A stretch of DNA of 15,720 nucleotides from CAZRGV01 sp964599655 (GCA_964599655.1 CAZRGV010000137.1:1-15720); one strand, 5' to 3'; positions 1-7,376 are shown, counted from the first letter of the stretch. A program made the numbers and translations. The notes: generated from the letters alone by a model not told the origin.

Positions 1-587
1 CTCCGCCCCGGTTGGCGAACCACCCGGACAACCCCGTTTCTCCCGATTCGCACGCGGAGGCGGTCACCTCAACCCACGCGCCGGGCGCGCCGAACGAACT
101 CCCCTTGAATTCCGCAACGGACGATGGCTCGGAAACTTCCGTCGATTCGACGCTCGAAGAAACCGCGCACCGGACGCGCACCAGGATCCGTTTCAAGGCC
201 CTCATGAGGGTCAACGCCCGTCGTTCGGAGTCGATTCCGCGCCCCGCGTCCGAGCCGGTTGATCCTACGTCCGAGGGCGGCCCCGTTGGCTCGCCAAGCG
301 CGAGTGTCACGGCCGGCACCGACGGCGGCGTGATCGTTCGGCGGGTTGCCCAACGGGGCGAGGACATCGCGCGCGGGCGTGACCAGGGCGACCGGGCTCG
401 CACGCCCCTGGCCGTCGCCTCCGCCAGGGCCGGATGTTGTTCGGCCGAATCAGCGGATCCGCCCGCGCCGATTCCGATTGCGATGCCGTGGGACCCTCGG
501 GATAATCGGATCGGCCGAGGAAGTCCGGGCACGACGTCGTTCCCCCTCGCCGGCCCTCCGCCCGCTCGGGGCGCCGACCATTCGTGA
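1..587 (+). CDS. Possible C-terminal part of a disordered protein, 5' end outside window
   Basis: The frame is open from the left edge to a TGA at 585-587; a TTG at position 12 is the first possible in-window start, but the frame has no stop before it, so a gene entering from the left is as likely. The roughly 190 residues are rich in Ser, Thr, Pro, Asp, Glu and Arg and have no membrane segment or recognisable domain. An acidic stretch (about residues 35-50) is followed by a basic Arg-rich stretch (about 52-75). Third codon positions are strongly G/C, as in the real genes nearby, which is the main argument for coding. In GC-rich DNA long open frames also arise by chance, and I see no ribosome binding site. 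Function unknown; this could be non-coding. Confidence 0.28.
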   Translation, partial: PPRLANHPDNPVSPDSHAEAVTSTHAPGAPNELPLNSATDDGSETSVDSTLEETAHRTRTRIRFKALMRVNARRSESIPRPASEPVDPTSEGGPVGSPSASVTAGTDGGVIVRRVAQRGEDIARGRDQGDRARTPLAVASARAGCCSAESADPPAPIPIAMPWDPRDNRIGRGSPGTTSFPLAGPPPARGADHS

Positions 588-685
588 CAATCCCGGTCCA
601 ATCGAGTGTGATTTCATAGGATTATCTTTTTTAATAGAGTAATTTCTAGTTTTAATAACATTATAGAATTTGGTGTCACATCGCG
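588..685. promoter_or_regulatory. AT-rich island upstream of the membrane-protein gene
   Basis: Between about 611 and 672 the sequence becomes very AT-rich (runs such as TTTTTTAATAGAG and TTTTAATAACATTATAG), in sharp contrast to the GC-rich surroundings. It ends just before the ATG at 686 and probably contains the promoter of that gene. I could not pick a -35/-10 pair with confidence. No clear Shine-Dalgarno sequence precedes the ATG. An 11-base word, GAGTGTGATTT (604-614), recurs upstream of the gene at 5179. Confidence 0.4.
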
Positions 686-2335
686 ATGTCGAACGGGCCG
701 CCTTCGAAATCGATCACGTTGTTTGTCGTCTTGTTGTCGATTGCCCTGTTTGGTGTGCTTTACGCCTTGAAGCCGGTCATGGTCGATGGCGATGGGACGA
801 CCCTCGCGTCGATGACGATTTACGGCGGGCCGCTGGGGGCGGTGAACCCGAAGCATCCGCTGGTGCCGGGGATTCTGCGGCTGGCGTATCGGCCGCTGGA
901 GTTGATCGGGTTGCGATCGTACGCCTTGCGGTCGTTGACCGTGGTTTCGAACCTGGCGACGGTTGGGACGTTCTTGCTGCTGGCGCTCGTGATTTTTCCT
1001 CGAATTCTTGGTGATCGGTGGATTGCGGTCTGGTGCGCGCTCGGCGTGGCCGGCTCCTACGGCGTGATGTCGCGTGGAAGTACCATTGAGGTTTATGCTC
1101 TTGCGCTTTTGATGGATGTGGTCCTGGTCGCCCATGGCCTGACGGCGGACTTTTCGACCCGGCGGGCGGCGATTCTGACGGGGCTCCTGGCGGTGCTCGC
1201 GATTGGGATTCACATGACCAATGTGCTTGTCGGGCCGTTTGTGCTGGCTTTGATCTTGCATCGCGTGGATCGTGGTCAAGTCGGGCGGTTCCTTCTTTGG
1301 GCCACGGGCGCCTTGGTGCTGGGTTTGGTCGCGATGTTCGCGTTCGAGTTAATCGCCTTGGGGGCCCGTTTGTGGCCACCCGACCTGCGAGCGCTGGTTC
1401 CTCAGAGGGACCCCATTCCCGCGCAGAGTGTTGTTGCTCGGCTGGGCCGAGGTGTTTATGGATTCTTGCGAACGATCGCCTATCTTCCGCATGTGAGAGT
1501 CTTGACTCGTGAATTCGCGGTCACGTATCTGGCGTTGCTGGTTGCCTCGGCCCTGGGGATCGCATTTCTGGCCTGGCAGGGACTTTGGCGAAACATAGGG
1601 AAGTATCGAAAATATTTCGGGATGTTGGGGTTGCTGGTCGCGCCGTTCGTCGTGATCGGCCTCTATTATTATCCCTCCGACCCGGAGCGTTGGCTCTTCC
1701 TGGCCCCTGCGTTCTGGGCGTGCGTTGGCCTCGTGTGGGTCGAGTCGATCGGCTCGGCGGGCCCGAGGCTCGGACCGATCTCGAAAGGGGCGGTGCTCGC
1801 GGCGATGGTCCTGGCGCTGGGGGCGTACAACGCCCTGGTCGGGCTTTTGCCCGAAGCCCGCGCGAATCGGGTGCTTCATGGCCTGAGGGCCCTGACCGAC
1901 GTGGCCAGGAAAGGCGACCTCGTCATCTCTTCCTCGGGGCTTACGGACCCGATTTATGAGTTTTATCTCGACAAGCCTCGCGACTTCGCGAACCTGACGC
2001 CGATGGCCCTGGTCTCACCAGTAGTCAGGTCACGATGCTTATCAACGNNNNNNNNNNACAAGGCGGACCGTCTGGAATTGACTCGCCATTTGAAACGTTC
2101 GATTGAAGAAACGCTTGCGTCGGGTCACAACGTGTACGTTTATGACATAATCGACGAAGGGCACATTCAAGGGGAGGGTTTCCCCTGGGCCTATCTTGAG
2201 TACGGCTATGGTCCAGACACGTTTCTGAGCGTTTTCCGGGACTTCGACGCGAAGGCGATCGTTCCGCCGAATGCGGATCATACCGGCACATATCGACTTT
2301 TTCTTCGAAGCCACGCAAGGGCACCCGAGGCGTGA
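686..2335 (+). CDS. Polytopic membrane protein, GT-C/DUF2723-like glycosyltransferase
   Basis: About 549 residues with roughly nine or ten hydrophobic segments (for example residues 10-28, 88-104, 112-126, 135-152, 161-192, 202-226, 278-298, 311-328, 335-352, 367-386), followed by a soluble C-terminal part from about residue 390. An early loop after the first helix (residues 46-60, with NPKHPL), an E-V-Y motif starting at Glu135 and the segment SDPERW (331-336) before a late helix resemble GT-C-fold membrane glycosyltransferases and the DUF2723 family, which move sugars from lipid carriers at the membrane. Family assignment is by resemblance only. Ten undetermined bases (2048-2057) interrupt codons 455-458; the frame is open on both sides, but the true length of the gap is unknown. 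The ATG at 686 is the first start after the AT-rich island. A small exported-protein gene follows 36 nt later on the same strand and may be co-transcribed. Confidence 0.8.
   Translation: MSNGPPSKSITLFVVLLSIALFGVLYALKPVMVDGDGTTLASMTIYGGPLGAVNPKHPLVPGILRLAYRPLELIGLRSYALRSLTVVSNLATVGTFLLLALVIFPRILGDRWIAVWCALGVAGSYGVMSRGSTIEVYALALLMDVVLVAHGLTADFSTRRAAILTGLLAVLAIGIHMTNVLVGPFVLALILHRVDRGQVGRFLLWATGALVLGLVAMFAFELIALGARLWPPDLRALVPQRDPIPAQSVVARLGRGVYGFLRTIAYLPHVRVLTREFAVTYLALLVASALGIAFLAWQGLWRNIGKYRKYFGMLGLLVAPFVVIGLYYYPSDPERWLFLAPAFWACVGLVWVESIGSAGPRLGPISKGAVLAAMVLALGAYNALVGLLPEARANRVLHGLRALTDVARKGDLVISSSGLTDPIYEFYLDKPRDFANLTPMALVSPVVRSRCLSTXXXXKADRLELTRHLKRSIEETLASGHNVYVYDIIDEGHIQGEGFPWAYLEYGYGPDTFLSVFRDFDAKAIVPPNADHTGTYRLFLRSHARAPEA
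2048..2057. other. Run of ten N (assembly gap)
   Basis: Ten undetermined bases lie inside the membrane-protein gene. The preceding 30 or so bases read less like the rest of the gene, so assembly error may extend slightly to the left. The reading frame resumes downstream in the same register if the gap is counted as ten bases. Confidence 0.97.
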
Positions 2336-2371
2336 TCCCGAGGCGCTCGGGCGATTGGGGAGGGTGGGGCG

Positions 2372-2707
2372 ATGCCAACGGACGCGCTGATCAAGGGTCA
2401 GGCGAGGCGACGGGGGTGGGCGGCGCTGTGGGTCGCGCTCGCCGCGCTGCTGGGGTTCGAGGGCTCCGCGTCGTTGGTGTTGGGCGACGACTGGAGCCCG
2501 GAGTACCGGGCGTCGCTCCGCCGCACCATCGAGCGCCGCAAGGAGCGTCGCCGGTCGCTCGGCCAGGTTCAGGGGGATCCCTTCGGGGCTGGCCAGGGCG
2601 CCGGCACGATCGTACCCTACCCGTTGCCACCCTCGTTGATCATCCGCCAGACGCCGGAAACCCACGACGAGATTGGCGGCCTGCTCCACCTGCTCCGTGG
2701 GTCTTGA
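2372..2707 (+). CDS. Small exported protein of unknown function
   Basis: A 111-residue protein. The start at ATG 2372 is supported by a purine-rich Shine-Dalgarno sequence GGGGAGGG (2357-2364) seven bases upstream. Residues 1-16 are basic and 17-36 hydrophobic, giving a signal peptide or a single N-terminal anchor. Residues 45-63 are strongly basic (Arg-rich, probably helical), followed by a Gly/Gln/Pro linker. The end (about 82-110) contains I-I-R-Q-T-P-E-x-H-D-E-I-x-x-L-L. This resembles a motif I recall from planctomycete exported proteins with short secretin-like (STN/N-domain) ends, where a beta strand precedes a helix; that link is tentative. It lies 36 nt behind the membrane-protein gene on the same strand and is probably in its transcript. 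No enzymatic motif is visible. Confidence 0.7.
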   Translation: MPTDALIKGQARRRGWAALWVALAALLGFEGSASLVLGDDWSPEYRASLRRTIERRKERRRSLGQVQGDPFGAGQGAGTIVPYPLPPSLIIRQTPETHDEIGGLLHLLRGS

Positions 2708-2749
2708 GCTGTTGACATGATTGCACTGGCAGATTTGGTTCGATTGGCG

Positions 2750-3850
2750 TCAGGAGACGGCCGCGGCGACGCGGTCGGAGGCGAGCGCTCGGGGGTGGGG
2801 GTTGAGGGCGGCGCCGGGGAGGGTTGTGAGCACGACGCAGATGGTTTCGGTCGCGGGGTCGGCCCAGGCGAGGGTTCCGGTCGAGCCGGTGTGGCCGAAG
2901 GTTTTCTCGGAGCAGCCGGGGCTGCCGGCCGTTGTGCCGATGGCGAAGCCGAGCCCTCGGGGGGTCAGCCCGTTGGGGTTGTGGTTGCGGATCATGAGCT
3001 GGGCGGTTTCGGGGCGGACGGCCTTGCCCTCGCGTTGGAGGAACTCGGCGAGGAAGCGTCCGAGGTCGGGGGCCGAGGCGTGGGCGCCGCCCCAGGGGGC
3101 CCCGAGCGTTCGCCAGTAGGGGCTATTCCAGTCCCAGTTTCGGGCCGAGGGATCGCCTCCGCCGGATTCGGGTGCCGCGGACTCGGGCTGGCACCGCAAC
3201 ACGGTTTCGAGCGGGAACCGGCCGAGTCCCAGGGCCGAATGGGCCATTCCCAGGGGGCGGAAGACGGCCTCGTCGAACAGCGCCGGCAGTTCCGACCCGC
3301 GGATGCGACGTGCGATCTCGGCGGCCAGGAGGATCGCCATGCTCGAGTAGGAGTACTTCGTGCCGGGATCGAACAGCAGCGGGGTGCGTGCGGCCTCGGC
3401 CACGAACTCCGAGAGGGGCGCGTGGCTGGCGCGCAACCTTGCGTTCTCCGGCAACTGGTCGGGGAGGCCCGAGACGTGCGTCAGCAGTTGCCGGATCGTG
3501 ACGCGGTTCCTCGCCCCGCCTTGGAACTCGGGGAGGAACCGGCGGACCGGGTCGTCGAGCCGGAACGCGCCTCGGTCGTAGAGGGTCAACAGGGCCGTCG
3601 CGGTGATCGGCTTCGTGATCGAGCCGAGCAGGAAGATTTCGTCGACCGATCGGGCCGCGCCGAAGTGCCTGTCGAAGACGTCTCGGCCGTGCCGGACGTG
3701 GAGGACGGCCGCGTTGACCCGCTTTTCGGCCACCGCGTCGGCGAGCACGTTGGCGGCGAGGTCCAGCCCGTCCCGCCGCCTCGCGGCGGCGAACAGGGGC
3801 GAGGCCCAAGCGGCCAGGGCTCCCGTGCGAAGGAAGGTTCGACGGTTCAT
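2750..3850 (-). CDS. Tat-exported serine hydrolase, beta-lactamase (class C/PBP4*) family
   Basis: A 366-residue protein of the beta-lactamase-related family (class C beta-lactamases, DD-peptidases, esterases). The start was placed at 3850 because the protein then begins with a twin-arginine signal (N-R-R-T-F-L-R, hydrophobic to about residue 22), although the frame stays open further upstream. The catalytic S-x-x-K is Ser77-Ile-Thr-Lys80. The second motif is Tyr168-Ser-Ser (Y-S-N in many relatives), and the third is His320-Thr-Gly (replacing K-T-G). Length and motif spacing fit a complete enzyme acting in the periplasm. The actual substrate (peptidoglycan peptide, beta-lactam or ester) cannot be told from sequence; many such proteins are not resistance enzymes. 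It is convergent with the small gene ending at 2707 and divergent from the PEP-CTERM gene at 4184. Confidence 0.9.
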   Translation of the reverse strand: MNRRTFLRTGALAAWASPLFAAARRRDGLDLAANVLADAVAEKRVNAAVLHVRHGRDVFDRHFGAARSVDEIFLLGSITKPITATALLTLYDRGAFRLDDPVRRFLPEFQGGARNRVTIRQLLTHVSGLPDQLPENARLRASHAPLSEFVAEAARTPLLFDPGTKYSYSSMAILLAAEIARRIRGSELPALFDEAVFRPLGMAHSALGLGRFPLETVLRCQPESAAPESGGGDPSARNWDWNSPYWRTLGAPWGGAHASAPDLGRFLAEFLQREGKAVRPETAQLMIRNHNPNGLTPRGLGFAIGTTAGSPGCSEKTFGHTGSTGTLAWADPATETICVVLTTLPGAALNPHPRALASDRVAAAVS

Positions 3851-4035
3851 GCGCACGATCTTAACACGCCGGCGGAGCCGCGACGAGGGCCTTGTCAGAC
3901 AACACAGCCGAACCCAAGTGGTCCTTTCCGAGGGGCGGATCGGGACGGAACGTCGAGCCGGGCTTCGCTGTTGAGCGTGTTGATGCCATTCCGAAACACA
4001 ATCGGCAGGATCGATCGGGAACGGTCGCTTTCTGC

Positions 4036-4065
4036 TTGTCAGGTTGCGATCAACGCGAGTAACAT
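4036..4065 (+). promoter_or_regulatory. Weak sigma70-like promoter candidate
   Basis: TTGTCA (4036-4041, 5 of 6 to TTGACA) and TAACAT (4060-4065, 4 of 6 to TATAAT) are separated by 18 bases. It would give a leader of over 100 bases before the PEP-CTERM gene. Such matches occur by chance, so this is only a candidate. Confidence 0.2.
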
Positions 4066-4165
4066 GACGGCCAGGTGGAATCACAGGGATTGGGTTCTCC
4101 TCAACCAGCGACGGGAAACCGGTGCCGTGGCATCGAGGCGGCGGTGTGGTTTCGATTCCATGACC

Positions 4166-4172
4166 AAGGAGG
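4166..4172 (+). promoter_or_regulatory. Shine-Dalgarno sequence deciding the start at 4184
   Basis: AAGGAGG matches the anti-Shine-Dalgarno end of 16S rRNA and lies 11 bases before ATG 4184. An in-frame ATG at 4160 lies upstream of this site and so cannot use it, which favours the downstream start. Confidence 0.7.
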
Positions 4173-4183
4173 CGAAGCATCCA

Positions 4184-4870
4184 ATGATCCGAGCGTTGCG
4201 GTGGACCTCAATTCGACAGGGCTTGACGCGGGGCGCTCCGGTGGCACTTGTGCTTCTCGCCGGCTTGCTGCCGACCCCGGCCAGAGCGAATTACACCCTC
4301 ATCCTCGACACCGTCTTCAACGGCTCGACCCCGAGCAGCACGCCGCCGTGGTTGACGGCCACGTTCGCGGACACCGCGGCCAATGAAGTGACCCTGACGT
4401 TGACGGTCAGCCTGGACGTCGCATCCGAGTTCATCGATGACGTCGTGTTCAACGTCAATCCGAGCATCCTGCCGTCCTCGCTGACGATTACCCAGCTCTC
4501 CGGCACGCTGAACAACGGGATCGCCAACACCACGCAAAACGCTCAGAATCTGCCGGGCGGCGGAAGCCTGGGCCAGGGTTTCGACATTGGGATTTCGTGG
4601 CCGACCTCCAACGCCGCGGATCGTTTTGACGGCACCGAGAGCGCGGTCTTCAAGATCACCGGCACCAGTCTGTCCACCGCGGATTTCAACTTCGCCAACG
4701 CGAGCGGCCTGCTGATCGCGGCCCACGTCCAGGGCATTCCGGGGGGGCTCAGTGGCGCGATCACGGTGGTTCCCGAACCGTCGTCGATCGCCATGTCGGG
4801 CATTGGTCTGGCGATGCTCGCCGGCCTCGGCATCCTTCGCCGCCGCAACGGCCGGTCGGCGACCGACTGA
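4184..4870 (+). CDS. PEP-CTERM sorting-domain exported protein
   Basis: A 228-residue secreted protein. The N-terminus (residues 1-35) is a classic signal peptide: basic start, hydrophobic core 18-31, likely cleavage after P-A-R-A. The mature part (36-190) is rich in Thr, Ser, Asn and Gly, has almost no Cys and looks like a beta-sandwich surface protein. The C-terminus is a PEP-CTERM signal: V-P-E-P-S at 196-200, a hydrophobic helix 202-217, then a basic R-R-R-N-G-R tail. In this system the signal is recognised and cut by an exosortase, and the protein is delivered to the envelope or extracellular matrix. No exosortase gene is in the window, so it must be encoded elsewhere. The gene is followed at once by a strong terminator and appears monocistronic. 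The role of the mature domain is unknown. Confidence 0.88.
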   Translation: MIRALRWTSIRQGLTRGAPVALVLLAGLLPTPARANYTLILDTVFNGSTPSSTPPWLTATFADTAANEVTLTLTVSLDVASEFIDDVVFNVNPSILPSSLTITQLSGTLNNGIANTTQNAQNLPGGGSLGQGFDIGISWPTSNAADRFDGTESAVFKITGTSLSTADFNFANASGLLIAAHVQGIPGGLSGAITVVPEPSSIAMSGIGLAMLAGLGILRRRNGRSATD

Positions 4871-4901
4871 GTCGCCCCCTCGTCGACAACCTCCCGATTC
4901 C

Positions 4902-4935
4902 CGCGATGCCCGGCCTTCGGAGGCCGGGCATCGCG
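4902..4935. terminator. Strong hairpin terminator
   Basis: A perfect 15-bp stem (4902-4916 with 4921-4935), very GC-rich, with a four-base loop TCGG, lies 31 bases after the stop of the PEP-CTERM gene. A short T run (TTT at 4938-4940) follows on the plus strand. It fits a rho-independent terminator, although the T tract is short. Confidence 0.8.
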
Positions 4936-5178
4936 CGTTTGGGGAGATCAAAATGATGAAAGCATTTTTATTAATTATGATCAATTTACATCAACATTAA
5001 ACAATGTGAAACTAACGGTGGATTGGGTTGAGTGTGATTTTGTGATCCATCGCGGCGACGGGGCTGGCCGGATAGGATAGGGGCGGGAGCCGAGGTCGGA
5101 TCGCGCGACGCGCGCTCTGGTCCGACGTTCGGGATCTTGCCCCCCAACCGCCACGACACTCGACATCGAGGACGCCGC
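4936..5178. promoter_or_regulatory. AT-rich island and leader upstream of the 5179 gene
   Basis: From about 4948 to 5018 the base composition falls to strongly AT-rich (runs such as CATTTTTATTAATTATGATC), then returns to GC-rich before the ATG at 5179. This is the likely promoter region of the exported-protein gene. GAGTGTGATTT (5030-5040) is identical to a word upstream of the gene at 686. I could not fix a -35/-10 pair. No gene is visible here. Confidence 0.4.
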
Positions 5179-6312
5179 ATGAGATCCGCCAGAGCCTTCG
5201 TCACCGGGTTATCCCTGGCCGTGTTGCTTGTCGCGATCGAGAACGCCGGACCGGTTCTGGCCGGGCCGCCCGAGGATCGCCCCTGGTTGTCCGTGGTCGA
5301 GGACGATCGCGCCATCAAGATCGAGACGGACAAACTTGAGGCCGTCATCCCCAAGAAAAACCCCAAGCACTGGATGACCGGCATCGAGAAAGGGTCGTTC
5401 CTCGACAAGGCGACCGGATTCCGCGAGGTCGGCGACGGGCTGATGGTCGTCGACTGGATCATGGAACCGGGCAGCGACGCGGAGTGGGCCGACCAGGTCT
5501 TCGCTCCGGACGGGAACGGCGTCGGGCGCTATACGTGGTTCGAGAACGAGACCGACCCGGCGCGGCGGTCGTATGCCCTGATGGCCCACGGCAGCAGCCA
5601 TCGCAAGCGGATGGTCGAGGGGCCCCAGCTCTGTCACCGGATGAAGCCGGTCCAGCCCGAGGTGATCCGGGGCGAGGACTTCGTCGCGGTGAAGACCACC
5701 TACCACTTCGAGTACGCCGCGCCCGGCCGCAAGCCCGGATCGCAATGGACGCAACTGGTCGTCTTCCCCAAAGGGGAGCGGTATTTCGTGTTGATGGACA
5801 AGATTGATAGCGTAAACGATTCTCCAGAAATGTTCCTCCGCAACGATACGCCCGGCTGCGTCCGTCACGAGAACGGCGACACGTTCAGCGAGATGTACCT
5901 CAGTTACCTGAGCGGCCCGAAGGGGATCCGAATCCCGTCGAGCGAGTTCTTCACGCCGTTCCCGCCCGACCTGAAGTTTGGCTATCGGCGCGACACGCAC
6001 CGGACGCCCGAGAGCTTCATCCGCGCCTACCACCTTCGCGACCCGAAAACGGGCAAGGACGGCCCCTGGCTGGCCGGCCTGACGCTCGATCCGTCGGTCG
6101 TCTACGAGGCATGGTGCAGCCAGCGTCCGGGCGGGATCATCGTCATGATCGAGGAGATCCACGGCCGTCCCGTGAAGGCGGGCGAGTCCTTTAGCGCGGC
6201 CCACATCGTGGGCTACTTCGACTCGATCGAGGACATGCACAAGGTCTACGACCGCTACAAGGGCCACACCGGATTGACCGCCGACGCCTCGGGTTGGCAT
6301 CTGGTGAAATAG
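5179..6312 (+). CDS. Exported protein of unknown function, possibly a carbohydrate-binding beta-sandwich
   Basis: A 377-residue protein. The start at ATG 5179 gives a clean signal peptide (residues 1-28, hydrophobic 8-20, likely cleavage after V-L-A); the frame is open further upstream, but that part is not protein-like. The mature protein is soluble and mixed in charge, with many aromatic residues. Near the N-terminus it has a strand-turn pattern with S-F-L-D-K-A-T-G (residues 73-80), similar to the first strands of galactose-mutarotase-like or glycosidase beta-sandwich domains, and it has repeated W and Y in strand-like segments. That resemblance is an inference from a short motif. I recognise no catalytic signature and cannot name a family. 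It stands alone between the terminator at 4902 and a structured region after its stop, so it is probably transcribed singly. Codon use matches the neighbours. Confidence 0.85.
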   Translation: MRSARAFVTGLSLAVLLVAIENAGPVLAGPPEDRPWLSVVEDDRAIKIETDKLEAVIPKKNPKHWMTGIEKGSFLDKATGFREVGDGLMVVDWIMEPGSDAEWADQVFAPDGNGVGRYTWFENETDPARRSYALMAHGSSHRKRMVEGPQLCHRMKPVQPEVIRGEDFVAVKTTYHFEYAAPGRKPGSQWTQLVVFPKGERYFVLMDKIDSVNDSPEMFLRNDTPGCVRHENGDTFSEMYLSYLSGPKGIRIPSSEFFTPFPPDLKFGYRRDTHRTPESFIRAYHLRDPKTGKDGPWLAGLTLDPSVVYEAWCSQRPGGIIVMIEEIHGRPVKAGESFSAAHIVGYFDSIEDMHKVYDRYKGHTGLTADASGWHLVK

Positions 6313-6576
6313 ACAACGGTTGAGGCGAAGGCATGTGGCGACACGAGGGCGTTCTACGCTTCGCGTAGAACGGAGAGGCCTTCGCCAACCCGCGGCACCC
6401 TCGTTCTCTTGCGGCCGCGCTGACCGGATGACGCAGGCGTTGACCGGGCCATGCCGCGTTCGTCGACGACTGGCCCGGCGGGTGCCGGGTGAACCGGCTC
6501 GCCCGGTCTTGTGTCCTACTCGGATGACCTGCGTCCGTCGAATCGGAGAGGAGGCCCAGAGGCGGGACATCTCCCC
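6313..6576. other. Intergenic region with nested inverted repeats
   Basis: This 264-bp region separates the unknown exported-protein gene from the dioxygenase gene. It holds a compact set of inverted repeats at 6324-6404, described separately, and a purine-rich GGAGAGGAGG (6545-6554) 22 bases before the next start. Open frames here are not protein-like. Confidence 0.55.
6350..6372. terminator. Hairpin downstream of the 5179 gene, possible terminator
   Basis: A perfect 10-bp stem (6350-6359 with 6363-6372) has a three-base loop TTC and lies 37 bases after the stop at 6312. It is enclosed by a 9-bp inverted repeat (6324-6332 with 6378-6386). There is no T tract, so termination would need another mechanism; it may instead protect the 3' end. 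Confidence 0.5.
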
Positions 6577-7278
6577 ATGGACCGACTGACCAACAGCGAG
6601 TGCGAGCAACTGGACGATGCGGGCTACCTGGCGCTGGAGGGGGTCGTCGACCCCGATCGCGTCGAGGCGATGCGGGCGCGGCTGGAGGAGTTGCTCAAGG
6701 TCACCGAGCAGGATCACGCCGGCACGCTGATCGTGGGTGGACTGCTCGAGGACTCGGTGTTTGACGCGGCGTGGCGGCACCCTCGGGTGCTCGCGGCGGT
6801 CAGGCACCTTCTCGGTGACGCGTACCGACTCACGGGGCTGGCCTCACGCGGGCTTCGGCCGGGACATGGCCAGCAGGCCCTGCACGTCGACTGGGGAGGG
6901 CAGGGGGTGCCCGGGGTATGGTACGCCTGCCACGCGATCTGCGCGCTGGTCGACTTCACAACCGAGAATGGCGCCACGCGCGTGGTGCCCGGTTCGCATC
7001 GGAATCCGTGGATGCTCAAGGGTCTTTCGGATCCTCGAAGGCCACACCCGGCGCAGCGACAACTCGTCGGTGCGGCGGGGACGGTCTTCATCCTCAACAC
7101 CCACTGTGCCCATTCCGCGGTCCGCAATGCGTCGGATGAGCCTCGGCTGGCGTTGTTCGCGCACTTTATGCGCCGGGATTCGCCGCTACTGTTGGCCAAC
7201 TCGCCCCCGGAACCGAGCCTCGAAACCCTGGCGCGCCACGGCGACGAGAGCCGAGCGATCCTCAAGGCCACGCCATGA
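6577..7278 (+). CDS. Phytanoyl-CoA dioxygenase (PhyH) family oxygenase
   Basis: A 233-residue non-heme Fe(II)/2-oxoglutarate-dependent oxygenase of the PhyH family. The iron ligands are visible: H-x-D at His103/Asp105 and the distal His179. Arg190, eleven residues further on, sits where the family binds the 2-oxoglutarate carboxylate. The segment N-G-A-T-R-V-V-P-G-S-H (131-141) is typical of the family. There is no signal peptide, so the enzyme is cytoplasmic. Bacterial members hydroxylate varied small molecules; the substrate is not predictable here. ATG 6577 was chosen because family similarity begins just after it. GTG 6511 is a longer alternative, and the best Shine-Dalgarno (GGAGAGGAGG, 6545-6554) lies rather far upstream, with a weaker AGGCGGGA closer. 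The gene is convergent with the enolase-superfamily gene, 98 bp apart. No co-transcribed partner hints at a pathway. Confidence 0.87.
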   Translation: MDRLTNSECEQLDDAGYLALEGVVDPDRVEAMRARLEELLKVTEQDHAGTLIVGGLLEDSVFDAAWRHPRVLAAVRHLLGDAYRLTGLASRGLRPGHGQQALHVDWGGQGVPGVWYACHAICALVDFTTENGATRVVPGSHRNPWMLKGLSDPRRPHPAQRQLVGAAGTVFILNTHCAHSAVRNASDEPRLALFAHFMRRDSPLLLANSPPEPSLETLARHGDESRAILKATP

Positions 7279-7376
7279 GGAGGGCCGCCTGAGCCGCGCG
7301 AGGGTTGTCTGGATCCACTGCAATCGCAGGAAATCAGTCCTTCCTGTTGATGCGACGTGACGGTTTGATCGGAGGG

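Larger units (their letters stand above)
3851..4183. other. Divergent intergenic region (333 bp)
   Basis: This separates the divergently transcribed hydrolase and PEP-CTERM genes and should hold a promoter for each. Open frames run through it on both strands, but they lack ribosome binding sites and the protein features start only at 3850 and 4184, so I treat it as non-coding. Apart from a weak sigma70-like candidate at 4036-4065 and the ribosome binding site at 4166, I see no repeats or strong hairpins. Confidence 0.6.

Noticed and set aside
199..210. Perfect 12-bp palindrome CCCTCATGAGGG
   Set aside because: It is single, lies inside a possible coding frame and has no second copy or neighbouring structure, so chance is likely.
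2750..3850. Antibiotic resistance beta-lactamase
   Set aside because: Motifs show only the broad serine-hydrolase family; Y-S-S and H-T-G variants are common in peptidases and esterases, so a resistance role is not supported.
2717..4183. Long upstream extension of the first PEP-CTERM frame
   Set aside because: It runs antisense to the serine hydrolase; the AAGGAGG at 4166 and the signal peptide beginning at 4184 mark the real start.
5209..6807. Long minus-strand open frame of 532 codons opposite the exported-protein and dioxygenase genes
   Set aside because: It is antisense to genes with clear signal peptide and family motifs, has no ribosome binding site, and its translation is Arg/His/Val-rich shadow sequence typical of GC-rich DNA.
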